Shown: positions 30,929 through 40,656 of the stretch, in pieces | How positions within the stretch are numbered: the stretch's first letter is position 1 | How the letters are laid out: the number at the start of each line of letters is the position of its first letter | NCBI GenBank assembly: GCA_963210315.1 | Contig: OY723276.1 | Location: forward strand, 1,798,001 to 1,862,000 | DNA from: Rhynchopus euleeides | Taxonomy: Eukaryota > Euglenozoa > Diplonemea > Diplonemida > Diplonemidae | Length of the DNA: 64,000 nucleotides | Direction: 5' to 3' | The notes under the pieces: generated by a model | What the model saw: only the letters and a program-made list of their open reading frames with translations | Database searches by the model: none | Told to the model about the DNA's origin: nothing | Made by a program: the position numbers and the translations under genes

Positions 30929-32824
30929 CCGCTCCTCGGGCACAAGACGCAGGATGTGGATGTGAGCGCCTGGCTTCCCTTCTTTGGGGATCCTGATCCC
31001 AGGACGGACTTCTCCTTCGCTGCCACTGGGTTTCACCCCTGGCAGCTGACAAAGCTCTACGACCTCTACGGCGGGGATAGCGCATGCCCGCGCCGCTGCC
31101 TCCTCATCTCCCTGGTGTACCTTCGCCACGTCCCGGAGCTGAGCAACGCCGGTTTCAGGCAGCACCTCCCAGGAGTCTCTCTCGAGCGCGAGACTCTGTC
31201 GGCGGAGTACCACAAGGGGGTGATGCATCTCCTCTCCAGCATGGATGAGATGGGGACAGATGTGAAGGGCCGTGAGTGGTTCACCAAGCCCTGGGCTCAC
31301 CGCTCAGTGAACCACTTCCCCTTCCAGCCCCTCGCGTCGCTTGCGGTGGACGTGTTCCCCGTGTACGTCTGTGCAAATAAGACAGACTACAGTGGGTACT
31401 ACTCCCGCCACGCGAAGAAGCTGCAGCTGTGCATCACAGCCCTCGGCTTCATTGCGGGGTTGTCGGCGCTGAACCCCGGGCCCCGACCCGATGGGGACAT
31501 CTGGGGATCCGCCAGGAAGCCCCCGCAGGCCGACACCTACAAACGCGTCCCTCTCCGCGCGAATGACATCGTCCTCGGTGACGGGGCGTATGCTGACGCG
31601 GCCTGTGTCGTGATGCCGAACCGCCGCGTCGCGAAGCCGAACGACGAGAACAGGTCGACGGACTTCGACTTCTTCTCCCGCCTGCGTACTCCTGGGTGCG
31701 TAGAGTTCAACCGCGCACACGCTGCTGGCCGTTCGCGTGTGGAGAGGGCCATCGCACGCCTGAAGCAGTCGTTCGCGATCTTCCGGAAGATCTGGAACCT
31801 GGAGACTGTGAAGGGCGGCCTCAATTGGCTGAACCCCTGCTTCCAGGTGGCCGCCCACCTGCACAACTTCAGGCTGCGCTGGAGTATTCCGGAGATGCCC
31901 CTGTGCGGGTACACGCTCCTGGCGAGCAAGCTCACGCGTCAAGCCGACACGGCGAGCTACCCGTGGAGCGATGATGAGGCTGCCGCCTCAAAGACTGCGG
32001 CCGACACCCTGCTGGAGTTGTGGGCTGCGAAGGAGAAGAAGGCCAGGTGGCAGACCCTCGCAGCCACGAGGAGGGAGGATTGGGGCGCACTGGGTGGGGC
32101 CAATCTGTCGGTGGACCCTGGGCCCTGGAAGTCCAGCAGACAGGTGTGGACTTCCCGCTTCGATAGGGATCGCCTGTTTCTGGATGGTGGGGAAGAGGAC
32201 GCGGACGGGGCCAGTGTGGGGTCCTCCGAGTGTCGGGATCTGGAGGGCGAGGATTCGTCGGACACGGAAGAAACGGCTGACATCCCCTCTTCCTCTTCTT
32301 CCCCGAATACTTCTTCTTCCACAAACACTTCCTCTTCTTCCTCTTCCTCTTCGTCTTCGTCTTCTTCATCTTCTGACGATGTCCCGCCCAAGAAAAGGCC
32401 GCGCTCCTCCAAAACCCCACCCCATGTGGAGAACCCCCCTGCGAGACAGCCCCCTGCCGGGAAGGAGGGTTCTGCTAAGAAGCGGCCCTCCGAGAGCTCG
32501 CCGCCTGCTGGCAGTAAGGCCCCCGCAAGCAAGAGGGACAAGAAGGCCGCTGTGAAGAAGACCGCTGCGAAGGCCCCTGCGAAGGCCGCTGCGAAGAAGA
32601 CCGCTACAAACACTTCCTCTTCTTCGTCTCCGTGTGAGAACCCCCCTACGAGACAGCCCCCTGCGGGGAAGGAGGGTTCTGCTAAGAAGCGGCCCTCCGA
32701 GAGCTCGCCGCCTGCTGGCAGTGCGGCCCCCGCAAGCAAGAAGTACAAGAAGGCCTCTGTGAAGAAGACCGCTGCGAAGGCCGCTGCGAAGAAGACCACT
32801 GCGAAGGGGAAGAAGGGCAAGTGA
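30929..32824 (+). CDS. DDE transposase (Harbinger/DDE_Tnp_4-like), 5'-truncated, with H1-like tail
   Basis: Open frame running out of the satellite with no in-frame ATG near its start; GTG at 30956 is the first alternative. Residues counted from 30929. A helical N-terminal part resembles the DNA-binding region of this superfamily. The DDE core shows Asp141 (LAVDVFP), Asp218 (VLGDGAY) and Glu272 (SRVERAIARLK), with the FNRAHAAGRSRVE pattern typical of PIF/Harbinger and IS5-like enzymes. After about residue 430 the protein becomes acidic and Ser-rich (codons tct/tcc in a microsatellite-like run, 32285-32370), then Lys/Ala/Pro repeats like histone H1, in two similar blocks. The beginning is probably lost to the satellite. 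No terminal inverted repeats identified. Confidence 0.82.
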   Translation, partial: PLLGHKTQDVDVSAWLPFFGDPDPRTDFSFAATGFHPWQLTKLYDLYGGDSACPRRCLLISLVYLRHVPELSNAGFRQHLPGVSLERETLSAEYHKGVMHLLSSMDEMGTDVKGREWFTKPWAHRSVNHFPFQPLASLAVDVFPVYVCANKTDYSGYYSRHAKKLQLCITALGFIAGLSALNPGPRPDGDIWGSARKPPQADTYKRVPLRANDIVLGDGAYADAACVVMPNRRVAKPNDENRSTDFDFFSRLRTPGCVEFNRAHAAGRSRVERAIARLKQSFAIFRKIWNLETVKGGLNWLNPCFQVAAHLHNFRLRWSIPEMPLCGYTLLASKLTRQADTASYPWSDDEAAASKTAADTLLELWAAKEKKARWQTLAATRREDWGALGGANLSVDPGPWKSSRQVWTSRFDRDRLFLDGGEEDADGASVGSSECRDLEGEDSSDTEETADIPSSSSSPNTSSSTNTSSSSSSSSSSSSSSSDDVPPKKRPRSSKTPPHVENPPARQPPAGKEGSAKKRPSESSPPAGSKAPASKRDKKAAVKKTAAKAPAKAAAKKTATNTSSSSSPCENPPTRQPPAGKEGSAKKRPSESSPPAGSAAPASKKYKKASVKKTAAKAAAKKTTAKGKKGK

Positions 32825-33590
32825 AATTGCCGGGCAGGGTCGAAGAGATGACGTGTGTGTTCTGTCTCGATTTGTTATGGTGTATGGTTTGCTTCGTTTC
32901 GTTATCATGGGGGTTTGAGCTTGCAGGAATCAGTGCAGTTGACAGCTCTGATGGGCTGTGGCTACACTACTCCAATATTCAGTGAAAGGCATGCAGTTGC
33001 TTTTGGATGGCTGCGCGGCAGCTTGGAGGGTGGTGGACACCCCTGATTTTGTGCGGCGGCCCGAGGCGTGTCCTCCCTGCCTCGCGGATAATGTGCACAT
33101 CACCCTGCCTATCCTGGGGTTCTTCGGGGTGTCCCATAAAAAACAGTGGAGAGGACGACCGCGCTGATGATGAGGAATAACCAACACCCCCGCCCCGCCC
33201 CCCGCCCCCCCCCCCCCCCCGTCCCCACCCAAAGCTCAAGCTTCCTGGACACGCTCGTTTGAGCAATCTGGAATCTGTAGAAGGCTCGCCGTGTAGGCGG
33301 CCTTGGCTATTTTGCCGGCTTGCTGGTCTGCGGCCCAGGATGCGCCTGCAGCGCCGTGTTGTCCCACGTTCTTGAGGCACCAAGCTTGAGGATTCTCTGG
33401 CAGATATGTTCACGATGTCATTCACGTCTCAACGGGTTCTTCGGGTGTCCCATTCAAAAAAACACCCGAAAAATATGACGACTTTGCTAAACTGGACCCA
33501 ACTCCCCATACTCTTTTTTTTGCCATTTTTCAGCATTTTCCCCCGATTTTTCGATTTTTTTTTTTGAAAAAAATTATTTTTTGTCCAGAA
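32825..33590. other. Non-coding region after transposase
   Basis: No convincing gene. Contains ggttcttcgggtgtcccat-like strings twice (33117 and 33434), a C-rich run (33183-33230) and T-rich sequence from 33510. A minus-strand frame near 33425 begins NDIVN, resembling TDIVN in the broken gene at 39.2-40.4 kb, but the similarity is too short to call. Confidence 0.4.
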
Positions 33591-33760
33591 TCGACACCCC
33601 CCTATTTTTCGCGCGAATAAAAAAAGTGCTCCTTTTTTTCGCGCGAAAAAAAAACGCGCCCCTATTATTCGCGCGAATAAAAAAAAACGCCCCTTTTTTT
33701 CGCGCGAAGAAAAAAAGCGCACCTATTTTTCGCGCGAATAAAAAAAGCGCATTTGGGGGG
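33591..33760 (-). repeat. TTCGCGCGAA palindrome array 1 and T-A-T element end
   Basis: Five perfect 10-bp palindromes TTCGCGCGAA at 33608, 33638, 33668, 33699 and 33729, spaced 30, 30, 31 and 30 bp, in A/T-run context. On the minus strand the array leads into GGGTGTCGATTC (near 33589), the terminus of the T-A-T repeat. The order is the same as at 41.69-41.95 kb, so this is an inverted copy of that composite. Confidence 0.75.
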
Positions 33761-33929
33761 TGGGCCACCTGATTTGGCCCAAAGCGGGTTCCGCCGAACG
33801 ACGCCACACCACCGCCCAACTCCGCCCAACGCCGCCCAACTCCGCCAAACTCGGGTCAAAATCAGCTCCAAAGTGGCGGACACTACCTGTTTTGCCTTCA
33901 CGGTGGGATCAAAAAAAAAGTAGTACTAT
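33761..33929. other. Spacer
   Basis: Includes a short gccgcccaactcc tandem (33807-33850). No gene. Confidence 0.4.
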
Positions 33930-34350
33930 TTTTGTCCACTATAAGTTGCCACTATATAGTGACTATATACTGGACACATAGTACTATATGGAAACGGTAT
34001 ACTGGCGAATTTGGCACACTTACTCGCCACATACTGGACACATTCTCAATTATACTGGACACATACTGGGCAAATAGTGGCATGGCGACTATAATAGTCG
34101 CCATGTCAGTATTATAGTGACTATTATAGTGGACGTGCGACTATTATAGTCGCATGTCCACTATAATAGTCACTATAATAGTGGCATGCCACTATTATAG
34201 TGACTATTATAGTGGACATGCCACTATTATAGTCACTATAATAGTGGACATGCGACTATAATAGTCACTATAATAGTGGACGTGCCACTATTATAGTCAC
34301 TATTTTTGTGGACCTGCGACTATAATAGTCACTATAATAGTCGACATGTA
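33930..34350. repeat. CACTATAATAGTG palindromic array 1
   Basis: Near-palindromic units CACTATAATAGTG and GACTATTATAGTC alternating about every 16 bp (32-bp double unit with ggacatgc or ggacgtgcc between pairs). Dense from 34080; a looser, diverged form with tactggacacata lies at 33930-34080. Same family as at 38.1-38.8 and 40.5 kb. Confidence 0.85.
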
Positions 34351-34497
34351 TAGGGGGACCCTTTTCGATTTTTTTCCGGATGGGTCCATTTTGCACATTT
34401 GAGCGCCGGGCTGTTCTCGGAGGCGGAGCAGCACGGGGCGTGCGATGGGTGCTCCAGGCTGGCTTGCCCCGACTGCGTACTGGTGGAGGGCGAGCCG

Positions 34498-35790
34498 ATG
34501 TGTGTCTGCGCCCCGCCCCAGGGCGTGGAGGCCCCATTTTCTACGCCCCCTCAGCCGGAGCGGCACGACACCCCCCCGCCGGTCTCGGCCAGCACGCGGC
34601 TGACGAAGGCGTTGTTGGGGGGCGGTGCCCCACGAGGGACAGCAGGACTGGCGCGGCTGCAGGCGTCGCTTGGGATGCGGGAGCTGCCGGGTTTCTCCTA
34701 CACCGTCGGGGACTGTTTCTACGATGCAGTAGCTCGGGTGGTGGGTGGTGCGGCAGCAGCGCTTCGCCAACTCGCCGTCCAGAGTGTGGGCCAGGACCCG
34801 GGCCTACGCGAGCGCGCAGAGCCGGACTATGCCACCTGGGCGGCAGCCATGTCAGTGATGTCGAGTGCGAACAGTGACACGTGGGCGGACTCCGTGGCAG
34901 TACATGGGCTCGCCCTGGGGATGCGCAGGGCCATCGTGGTGCTGTCGGAGCATGCGCCGCCTACAGTGCACCGCCCTCGGACCAAACCTTTCGCAGGGGT
35001 GATTGGCGTGAGACACTGCGGCGGTCACTACAGCCCCCTGGACGTCCCCCAGCCGCTGGCGGAGGCCGTCATGGCCCTCGCCCCATCATCTATACTGGAG
35101 TCGGCGGCTTGCCCGGGGGCCGAGCAGGGCCTCCCCATGTGCAAGGAGCAGCCCCAGGAGTCGCAACGACGGGTGTACTGCGGGAGGTGTGACGAGTGGG
35201 TGGATCTGTCTGTGGAGCACTGGCGGTGCTACGGGTGTGACTGCCGTGCCTGCGCCGGATGCGTCGTGGCAGGTGAGACATGCGCCGCAACTCCGGGCCC
35301 AAGTGGCGAGCGAGCAGGACAACCGCCGGACCCGGGTGGTCCCCCCCGACGAGGTGAGGCGCCCCCGCCCACGCATGCTGCGGCACCGGCCCCCGGCTGC
35401 TCCGGCCCGACCGCCACCGAGGACGGCTCTCACTCCGCGAAAGCCCCAGCCTCTTCGGTGTCGTCGAAGTCGAAGCGGAAGAGGGAGGACGGCGCCTCGC
35501 CGCAGCGTGGGGAGGACCCGGGAGCTGCAGAGGGTGAGCTCTCCACGGTAGCGGCCTGGGAGAGGCGTTTTTGCCCGGAGCTCCATCGCCCCGTGACGGA
35601 GCAGGTGGCGGCCCTCAAGGCCCTCCAGCAGTGGTGGAAGGAGCTGCGTGCCGCCTCGCGAGGGGATCGGGTGGATAGAGCTGAGTCGAAGGCGTATAAC
35701 GCCCTGTGCAGCCGCTTGCGAGCGCGGGGCAAACGCCCGGCGGGCGGACCCGGCGGGGGGTCCCAGGGGAGCGACGCGTCTGCGCGGTAG
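34498..35790 (+). CDS. OTU-like cysteine protease with Cys-rich modules
   Basis: First ATG at 34498; the frame is open from 34354, and upstream residues look coding (ACDGCSRLACPDC), so the true start is probably missing. The protease core has Asp72-Cys73 (VGDCFYDAV), a WADSVAVHGLAL stretch and His177 (GGHYSPLD), the spacing expected of OTU deubiquitinases. A Cys-rich module follows the core (CGRCDEW...CYGCDCRACAGCVVAGE) and repeats the pattern of the partial one before it, so two zinc-binding modules flank the protease. The C-terminal part is Pro/Gly-rich with a basic, nuclear-signal-like stretch (KSKRKRED). Likely role: ubiquitin-chain cleavage. OTU domains also ride in transposable elements, and this gene is surrounded by repeats. 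Confidence 0.65.
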   Translation: MCVCAPPQGVEAPFSTPPQPERHDTPPPVSASTRLTKALLGGGAPRGTAGLARLQASLGMRELPGFSYTVGDCFYDAVARVVGGAAAALRQLAVQSVGQDPGLRERAEPDYATWAAAMSVMSSANSDTWADSVAVHGLALGMRRAIVVLSEHAPPTVHRPRTKPFAGVIGVRHCGGHYSPLDVPQPLAEAVMALAPSSILESAACPGAEQGLPMCKEQPQESQRRVYCGRCDEWVDLSVEHWRCYGCDCRACAGCVVAGETCAATPGPSGERAGQPPDPGGPPRRGEAPPPTHAAAPAPGCSGPTATEDGSHSAKAPASSVSSKSKRKREDGASPQRGEDPGAAEGELSTVAAWERRFCPELHRPVTEQVAALKALQQWWKELRAASRGDRVDRAESKAYNALCSRLRARGKRPAGGPGGGSQGSDASAR

Positions 35791-37263
35791 TGGGTCGGTG
35801 GCCGAGGCCCGTGCACTCCCCCCCCCCCGATTTCTCTTCCTGGCCCCCCCCGCGAACCTGGGAGGCAACTCCGGGGTCTGCGGTAGGTGCCGGCTCTCTT
35901 CCCCCTCCCTCCTCCCTTTCTCTTCTAGTCTCCTCCCCCCCCCCCCCAGACCTCTTTGCCCCACCCCCAGGGCTGCCCCCTGTGAATGCTAGAACCTAGC
36001 CCAGCCCTCTTCTACGCCGCGGCCTCACTGACCACAGCAGCTCAACCCCGGTCACGCGGCTTGTTTGCCATAGAGCATTGTTGTTCGTGTTGTGCATGTC
36101 ACTGTGCTAAGAGCCCGAAGGAGCAAAAGTAGAACCTGCTGCGCTAGCCCCACCAAGCAGCCTCAGTACGATAGGACGCGCGCAGGCACCGGGCCCCCAA
36201 AAAAAACATTTGAGCCCATTTTCGAAGGAATTTTTGGTTTTTGAGCCTGTTTTGAGGCCTAAAACGCATTAAAACGGCCCGCGAATTTGGCCTGTTCGGC
36301 CTTGGTGAAAATTCGCCTCAAAAATAGAGCAAAAAAAATACGGCCTCAAAGTCTGGTCCTTGTGATCTGGAACCTTCCATTTTCGAAGGAAGTCGTAGAA
36401 ACCCCGAGATCTTTGATCCTGATCACACAGACGGTCCCAAAAATGAAGCACATCATGTTTGGGTCATTTCGTGGATTACAGACGGTACAGACGTGTGTCA
36501 AAATTGACGGTATCCAGTATGTCAAGAGAATGCATCAAAAGAGCAATGACGACACGGCCATTGCTCAGAACCATAGCTGATTGTCCAGCTATTTTAAACT
36601 CCCCCCGACCCTGCCCGGCCCCCCTGACCCTGCCCTGTTCAAGCTCGTGCCCCCACCCATCGCATTGCTCCCTTGTTGCCTTGCTTTGCGCTGCTTTTCT
36701 TTTTCAGAATTTTCAGATTTTTAAAGTTCAAGACGGAGTGCTTTTTTGCCGAAAGTTTAGGTGACCCGATGATGAGGATGCAGCACCCCGAGGGTCTTAC
36801 CTACCGGGCGGTTGGGGGGCGGTGGGGCAGGGCAACTTTGGGTGCAGATTTACGTACACAAAGCGGCGTGAGACTGTGCATGTCAGCGGCCTTGCGTGGT
36901 GGCCCCCCTAGGTGACTATGTTCGGATGTCTGGGAATGGAATGAAAACCCCCATATGGCTGCCTGCGCCCTTGTGGAATTAGAGGTGGTCGGGAATCGGT
37001 CGGAAACCAGTACTCCTGCTGGCGCTCGTCGTGTGTGTGGAGCATCTGTCGACGCCCGGCAACTCAGCCATCTTGCCCCCGCGCAAGCTCTGCCTGGCCG
37101 TGGAAGAGGATGACACACGGTCTGAATCTGGACTCTCTCTCGTGGTGGCACCGAATAACTGTGACTCTAGGTGACTCCACATAAACATACTCCCACTGGT
37201 CTGTGGCAAAGGGAGAATGACTATATGCCTTGAGAGAGAGACCTCCGGCCTGAAAGGACAAGC
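35791..37263. other. Non-coding region after OTU-like gene
   Basis: About 1.5 kb without a recognised gene. C-runs at 35820 and 35936. At 36219 and 36380 the string cattttcgaaggaa is repeated, with gcgaattt and aaattcgc inverted between them. The text catttgagcccatttt near 36208 resembles the tail of the T-A-T repeat. Confidence 0.45.
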
Positions 37264-37593
37264 ATGAAAAGCCGGAATAGATCAGATAGAGTACAGACTC
37301 AGGTGCACGAACCGATCCTTCGGCAGCTACCTGCTTGGTTTGCTGGTGTATGGTTGAGCGCTGCTTGTGTACGTAAATTTTGCTTATATGAACACTCCGC
37401 CTTCACCAAAGGTGAAGAACTTCCCAAGACAAGCGGTGTTGCACCCCCGTGGTGTCGCGCCCCTTTGGACATCGACCCCAGCGGTAACCCGCAGGTTGTT
37501 GTTTCTTCAAAGAAACACGTCGATTCTGTCCCCCACAGCAGGGGTTTCCCTGCTGACCCATGGATGTTTTCTCATTCTTATTATAACAGTTGA
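37264..37593 (+). CDS. Possible small ORF, unknown
   Basis: 109 codons from ATG to a stop. Composition is not obviously that of a shadow frame, but nothing is recognised and there is no supporting context. Could be chance. Confidence 0.15.
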   Translation: MKSRNRSDRVQTQVHEPILRQLPAWFAGVWLSAACVRKFCLYEHSAFTKGEELPKTSGVAPPWCRAPLDIDPSGNPQVVVSSKKHVDSVPHSRGFPADPWMFSHSYYNS

Positions 37594-37599
37594 TACAAT

Positions 37600-37807
37600 A
37601 CACTAGCTCGGCAAATGCCTGGAGCCCCACCGGGAAGGTGTGTCGACATATAGCTCGGCACACGCCTGAAGCGCCACCGTGACGAATGTTCGTCTCTGCT
37701 GAATCACTCCTACGCAGGGGGGGCTTCCGGTTCCTGTCCATGCAGAGGTTCTCAAGGCAGATAATGCCGAGACTTGCGGTGCGCTCTCGTTTGTTGATCC
37801 AGAGACG
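37600..37807. repeat. Imperfect two-fold tandem repeat and spacer
   Basis: The text agctcggcaaatgcctgga and agctcggcacacgcctgaa occur about 47 bp apart (37604 and 37651), each followed by cgccacc/ccccacc. The rest is unique. Confidence 0.45.
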
Positions 37808-38000
37808 AAAAATGTGGAACGGCATGCTGCCCGTTTCTTCATTTTTCACCTTGCGGTGCAAGGGGGCCTCCCTCACGAGGGAAAAATGTAGAACGGCATG
37901 CTGCCCGTTTCTTCATTTTTCACCTTGCGTTGCAAGGGGGTCGCCCTCACGAGGGAAAAATGTGGAACGGCATGCTGCCCGTTCACTCATTTTTGCCTTG
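37808..38000. repeat. 74-bp tandem repeat, 2.6 copies
   Basis: Units start at 37808, 37882 and 37956 (aaaaatgt[g/a]gaacggcatgc). Each full unit contains hairpins CTTGC-ggt-GCAAG and CCCTC-ac-GAGGG (the third unit diverges after cttcactc) plus GAACGG...CCGTT. The segment is non-coding. Confidence 0.85.
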
Positions 38001-38069
38001 GGAGACACCCATTTGCCAAGGCGTTCCGCAAGGGAAACGCTCCACTTCGGCATGCAAGTAAAATGGCCA

Positions 38070-38335
38070 GTATATACTGGACATGCCGTCACTATAATAG
38101 TGACTATCATAGTGGACCTGCGTGTATGCGACACTATAATAGTGGACATGTTCAGTATTTTCTGGACATGCCACTAAAATAGTGACTATAATAGTGACAT
38201 GCGTGTATGCGGTCACTATAATAGTGGACATGTTCAGTAAATACTGACATGTTGGCCGCACATCCACTATAATACTGGACATGTTGAGTGCATGTCAGTA
38301 AAATAGTCGCAATGCCGGCCATATAGTGGACCAAA
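38070..38335. repeat. CACTATAATAGTG palindromic array 2a
   Basis: Units of the same palindromic family as 33930-34350, mixed with catgttcagta and tgcgtgtatgcg spacers. Units are less regular than in array 1. Confidence 0.75.
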
Positions 38336-38428
38336 AACGCAGTTTACTGGACACTTAGTGACATGTCCTGGGCGTTTACTCGACATGTAGTGGCATCCCA
38401 TGTTCGAATAGAAGTATGTGTTCACTAT

Positions 38429-38537
38429 GGGGGCCCTCGCTACGAGTCACTGTGAGTCACGAGTCGTCAGTTGTCAGCCAAACATGGCTGACTTCTCACT
38501 TTTTCTCACTCAGTCACACTTGGTAGCGAGGGCCCCC
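38429..38537. mobile_element. 109-bp MITE-like element
   Basis: Perfect 15-bp terminal inverted repeats, GGGGGCCCTCGCTAC at 38429-38443 and its complement at 38523-38537, flanked on both sides by TAT (38426-38428 and 38538-38540), a candidate 3-bp target duplication. Interior repeats gagtcac and holds TCAGCCAAACATGGCTGA, itself an inverted repeat. No coding capacity. It lies inside the palindromic array. Confidence 0.75.
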
Positions 38538-38559
38538 TATATACTGAGCACTTACTGAC

Positions 38560-38800
38560 CATATAGTCGACATGGCGACTATAATAGTGACTATAATAGT
38601 CGCATGCCACTAGACTTGTCACTATTATAGTTGTAAAAATAGTCGGCGACTATTATAGTGACTATAATAGTGGACAAGTCCACTATTATAGTCACTATAA
38701 TAGTCGCACGTCACTATAATAGTGACTATTATAGTGGACATGCGACTATTATAGTGACTATAATAGTGACAAGTCCACTATAATAGTGACTATTATACAT
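38560..38800. repeat. CACTATAATAGTG palindromic array 2b
   Basis: Dense alternating near-palindromes as in array 1, with spacers ggacaagtc and gcatgcc. Continues the array interrupted by the 109-bp element and spacer. Confidence 0.85.
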
Positions 38801-39179
38801 AGTGTCATAACGGCCGTCATGGAGGGAGTGGATTTTCTGAGAATTCACTACCCCAGTTCCCGCTACCGAAATATAAAAACGGCCGTTTTCATGTTTTGTT
38901 GGCGAAAAAACGGCCGTTTTTTTCCCCATCCTATTTTCCTTTGGAGATTCGCCTCCTGCTTACCGTACCGAGCTGAGGAAACACACTTGACAACTCCCTG
39001 TTGCCTGCACATGACATTGGGCACTGCGATTCTCTGTCGACTGTACAAAGAAAAATGGCTTCCGCCCTGCCTGTCGCTCGACAAGCAGCAGACACCCGAG
39101 AGCAGAGAGGAGTGTAGCAGCCCGGTTCGCCCCCGGGTTGTCCCAGAAATCCAGCACACCCTCGGAACGTGGTGGCCTA
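38801..39179. other. Spacer with ACGGCCGTTTT repeats
   Basis: No gene. The string aaacggccgtttt occurs twice within 38877-38921 and recurs near 40385-40465. The centre ACGGCCGT is a perfect palindrome. Confidence 0.45.
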
Positions 39180-40448
39180 GTCGTAGATCACCCAGGCCCT
39201 GCTCGTGACCTCCCCGAAACAGAGGGGAGGTGGCACCGGAGTTCTGACACCCCTACGACTCATGCAGCCGTACGTGCTCGGGCACAGACGGCGGACCGCA
39301 AACCAGAAGGACTTCCCTGATTCCGTGCCGTCCCACCTTCTGCGCATGCGGTCGCCAGCCCAGGCCAGCTCCCCTGCCAGGGGCACTGGGGGGTCGTACT
39401 TCCCCACCTCAGACACTTTCTCGATGACATTCACAATGTCGGTGTGCACTGCGTCGACAGGGGCACGCCGTTGGCGCACCCAGCTGCGCATCGCAGTACT
39501 TCTGGAGCAGCGATGCGAGGGGTGCCGTCAGGCGGACGGCGGCCTGCAGGTGGGACTCGAGCCCAGCGATTTCGTGGGCATCTCTGCCAACCGCAGAAGC
39601 GACGCACACGTAGCAGGGCCGCTGTCCTGCAGCGGGCCCGGAAGATTGTATAAATGCCCGGGGACGTGGTGCAAGGTGCAGATCCACTCAAGCGGTGCAG
39701 GTAGTGTGTGTCGGAGAGAAGCGGGATCGCACGGCCGGTGGTGCCGTCTTGCTCGCCTGCTTCTCCCTCTCAGCTGCGTCAGAGATGTGGCACAGCACAT
39801 CCTTCAGCGCCAGTGCGGTCGTGAACCCATCCAGCTGGTGCTGCATATTGCCCGGGATGATCGCCCGTGCCTTCGGGAATAAATCAGCGAAGGCGGTGTC
39901 CTTCTCATCCGGGGTGCTGTCGCCGATATCAAGGGAAAGCTCTGTCGGAAGAGCCCTGATGCCAGTGAGCGACACCTGCCCACCTCTGCCTGCACGGTCA
40001 TCCACGACACACGTGCCTAGATTGGCCGCAACCATGTTCAGCCCCTCCTCGGGACACACTTCTTGACAGCATCATGCACCATGCCAGCCGGTGATCCGGT
40101 GAACAACGCACCCCGGGCGATCCGAAGTTGCAAGCCTGCCACTGAGGGTATCGCACTCCGACAGCGCCAGCTGTTTCCCTGGCTCTGCACTTTCAACGCT
40201 GCGTTCTTCTTCTTCTTGATATGGCGCGGTCCGTCAAAGTGGTCCACGAAGTCTGAACTCTTCGCATCATACTTGAAGGCGCGCTCACAATGCTTGCTGC
40301 AGGGTATCCCTTGTAGTGGGGAGGCACTCCTGGTGGTGGGATCTCGCCTGCTGACCCACGCCCCATACAAAATTCCCAGGTAAAAAAAACGGCTGTTTTT
40401 TAAAATGCTGAAAATCAGCGGCCGTTTTTGCAAGTCCACAAAATACAA
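39180..40448 (-). pseudogene. Broken zinc-finger gene, transposase-like
   Basis: Minus-strand coding-like sequence split over three frames. The 5' part (40448 to about 40055) holds a Cys/His finger (PCSKHCERAFKYDAKS, then VDHFDGPRH and KKKK), a C-x3-C-x15-H-x5-H layout. The frame changes near 40055 to a stretch with LGTCVVDD, DIGDSTPDEKDTAFADLF and NMQHQLDGFTTALALKD (to about 39690). It changes again to LTAPLASLLQKYC and finally to VDAVHTDIVNVIEKVSEVGKY. The parts read as one protein with at least two frameshifts. A finger-plus-helical plan suits hAT-type or other transposon proteins, but no catalytic motif is visible. ACGGCCGTTTT repeats and palindromic arrays flank it. Confidence 0.45.
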
Positions 40449-40479
40449 GGGATTTTTTAAAACGGCCGCTATGCAACCA

Positions 40480-40612
40480 TGATTATAGTGACATGGCGAC
40501 TATTATAGTCACTATTATAGTGGACCTGCCACTATTATAGTCACTATAATAGTCGCAGGTCCACTATTATAGTGACTATTATAGTCGCCATGTCACTATA
40601 TATAGTACTATT
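40480..40612. repeat. CACTATAATAGTG palindromic array 3
   Basis: Short third block of the palindromic family, followed by a G12 run (40645-40656). Confidence 0.85.
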
Positions 40613-40656
40613 TTTTTCATGATCCCACCGTGTTTGCAAACGGGGGGGGGGGGGAG

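Noticed and set aside
35990..36200. Structural RNA gene after the OTU-like gene
   Set aside because: The sequence is moderately GC-rich with short complementary stretches, but nothing matches rRNA, snRNA or tRNA features that I can recognise.
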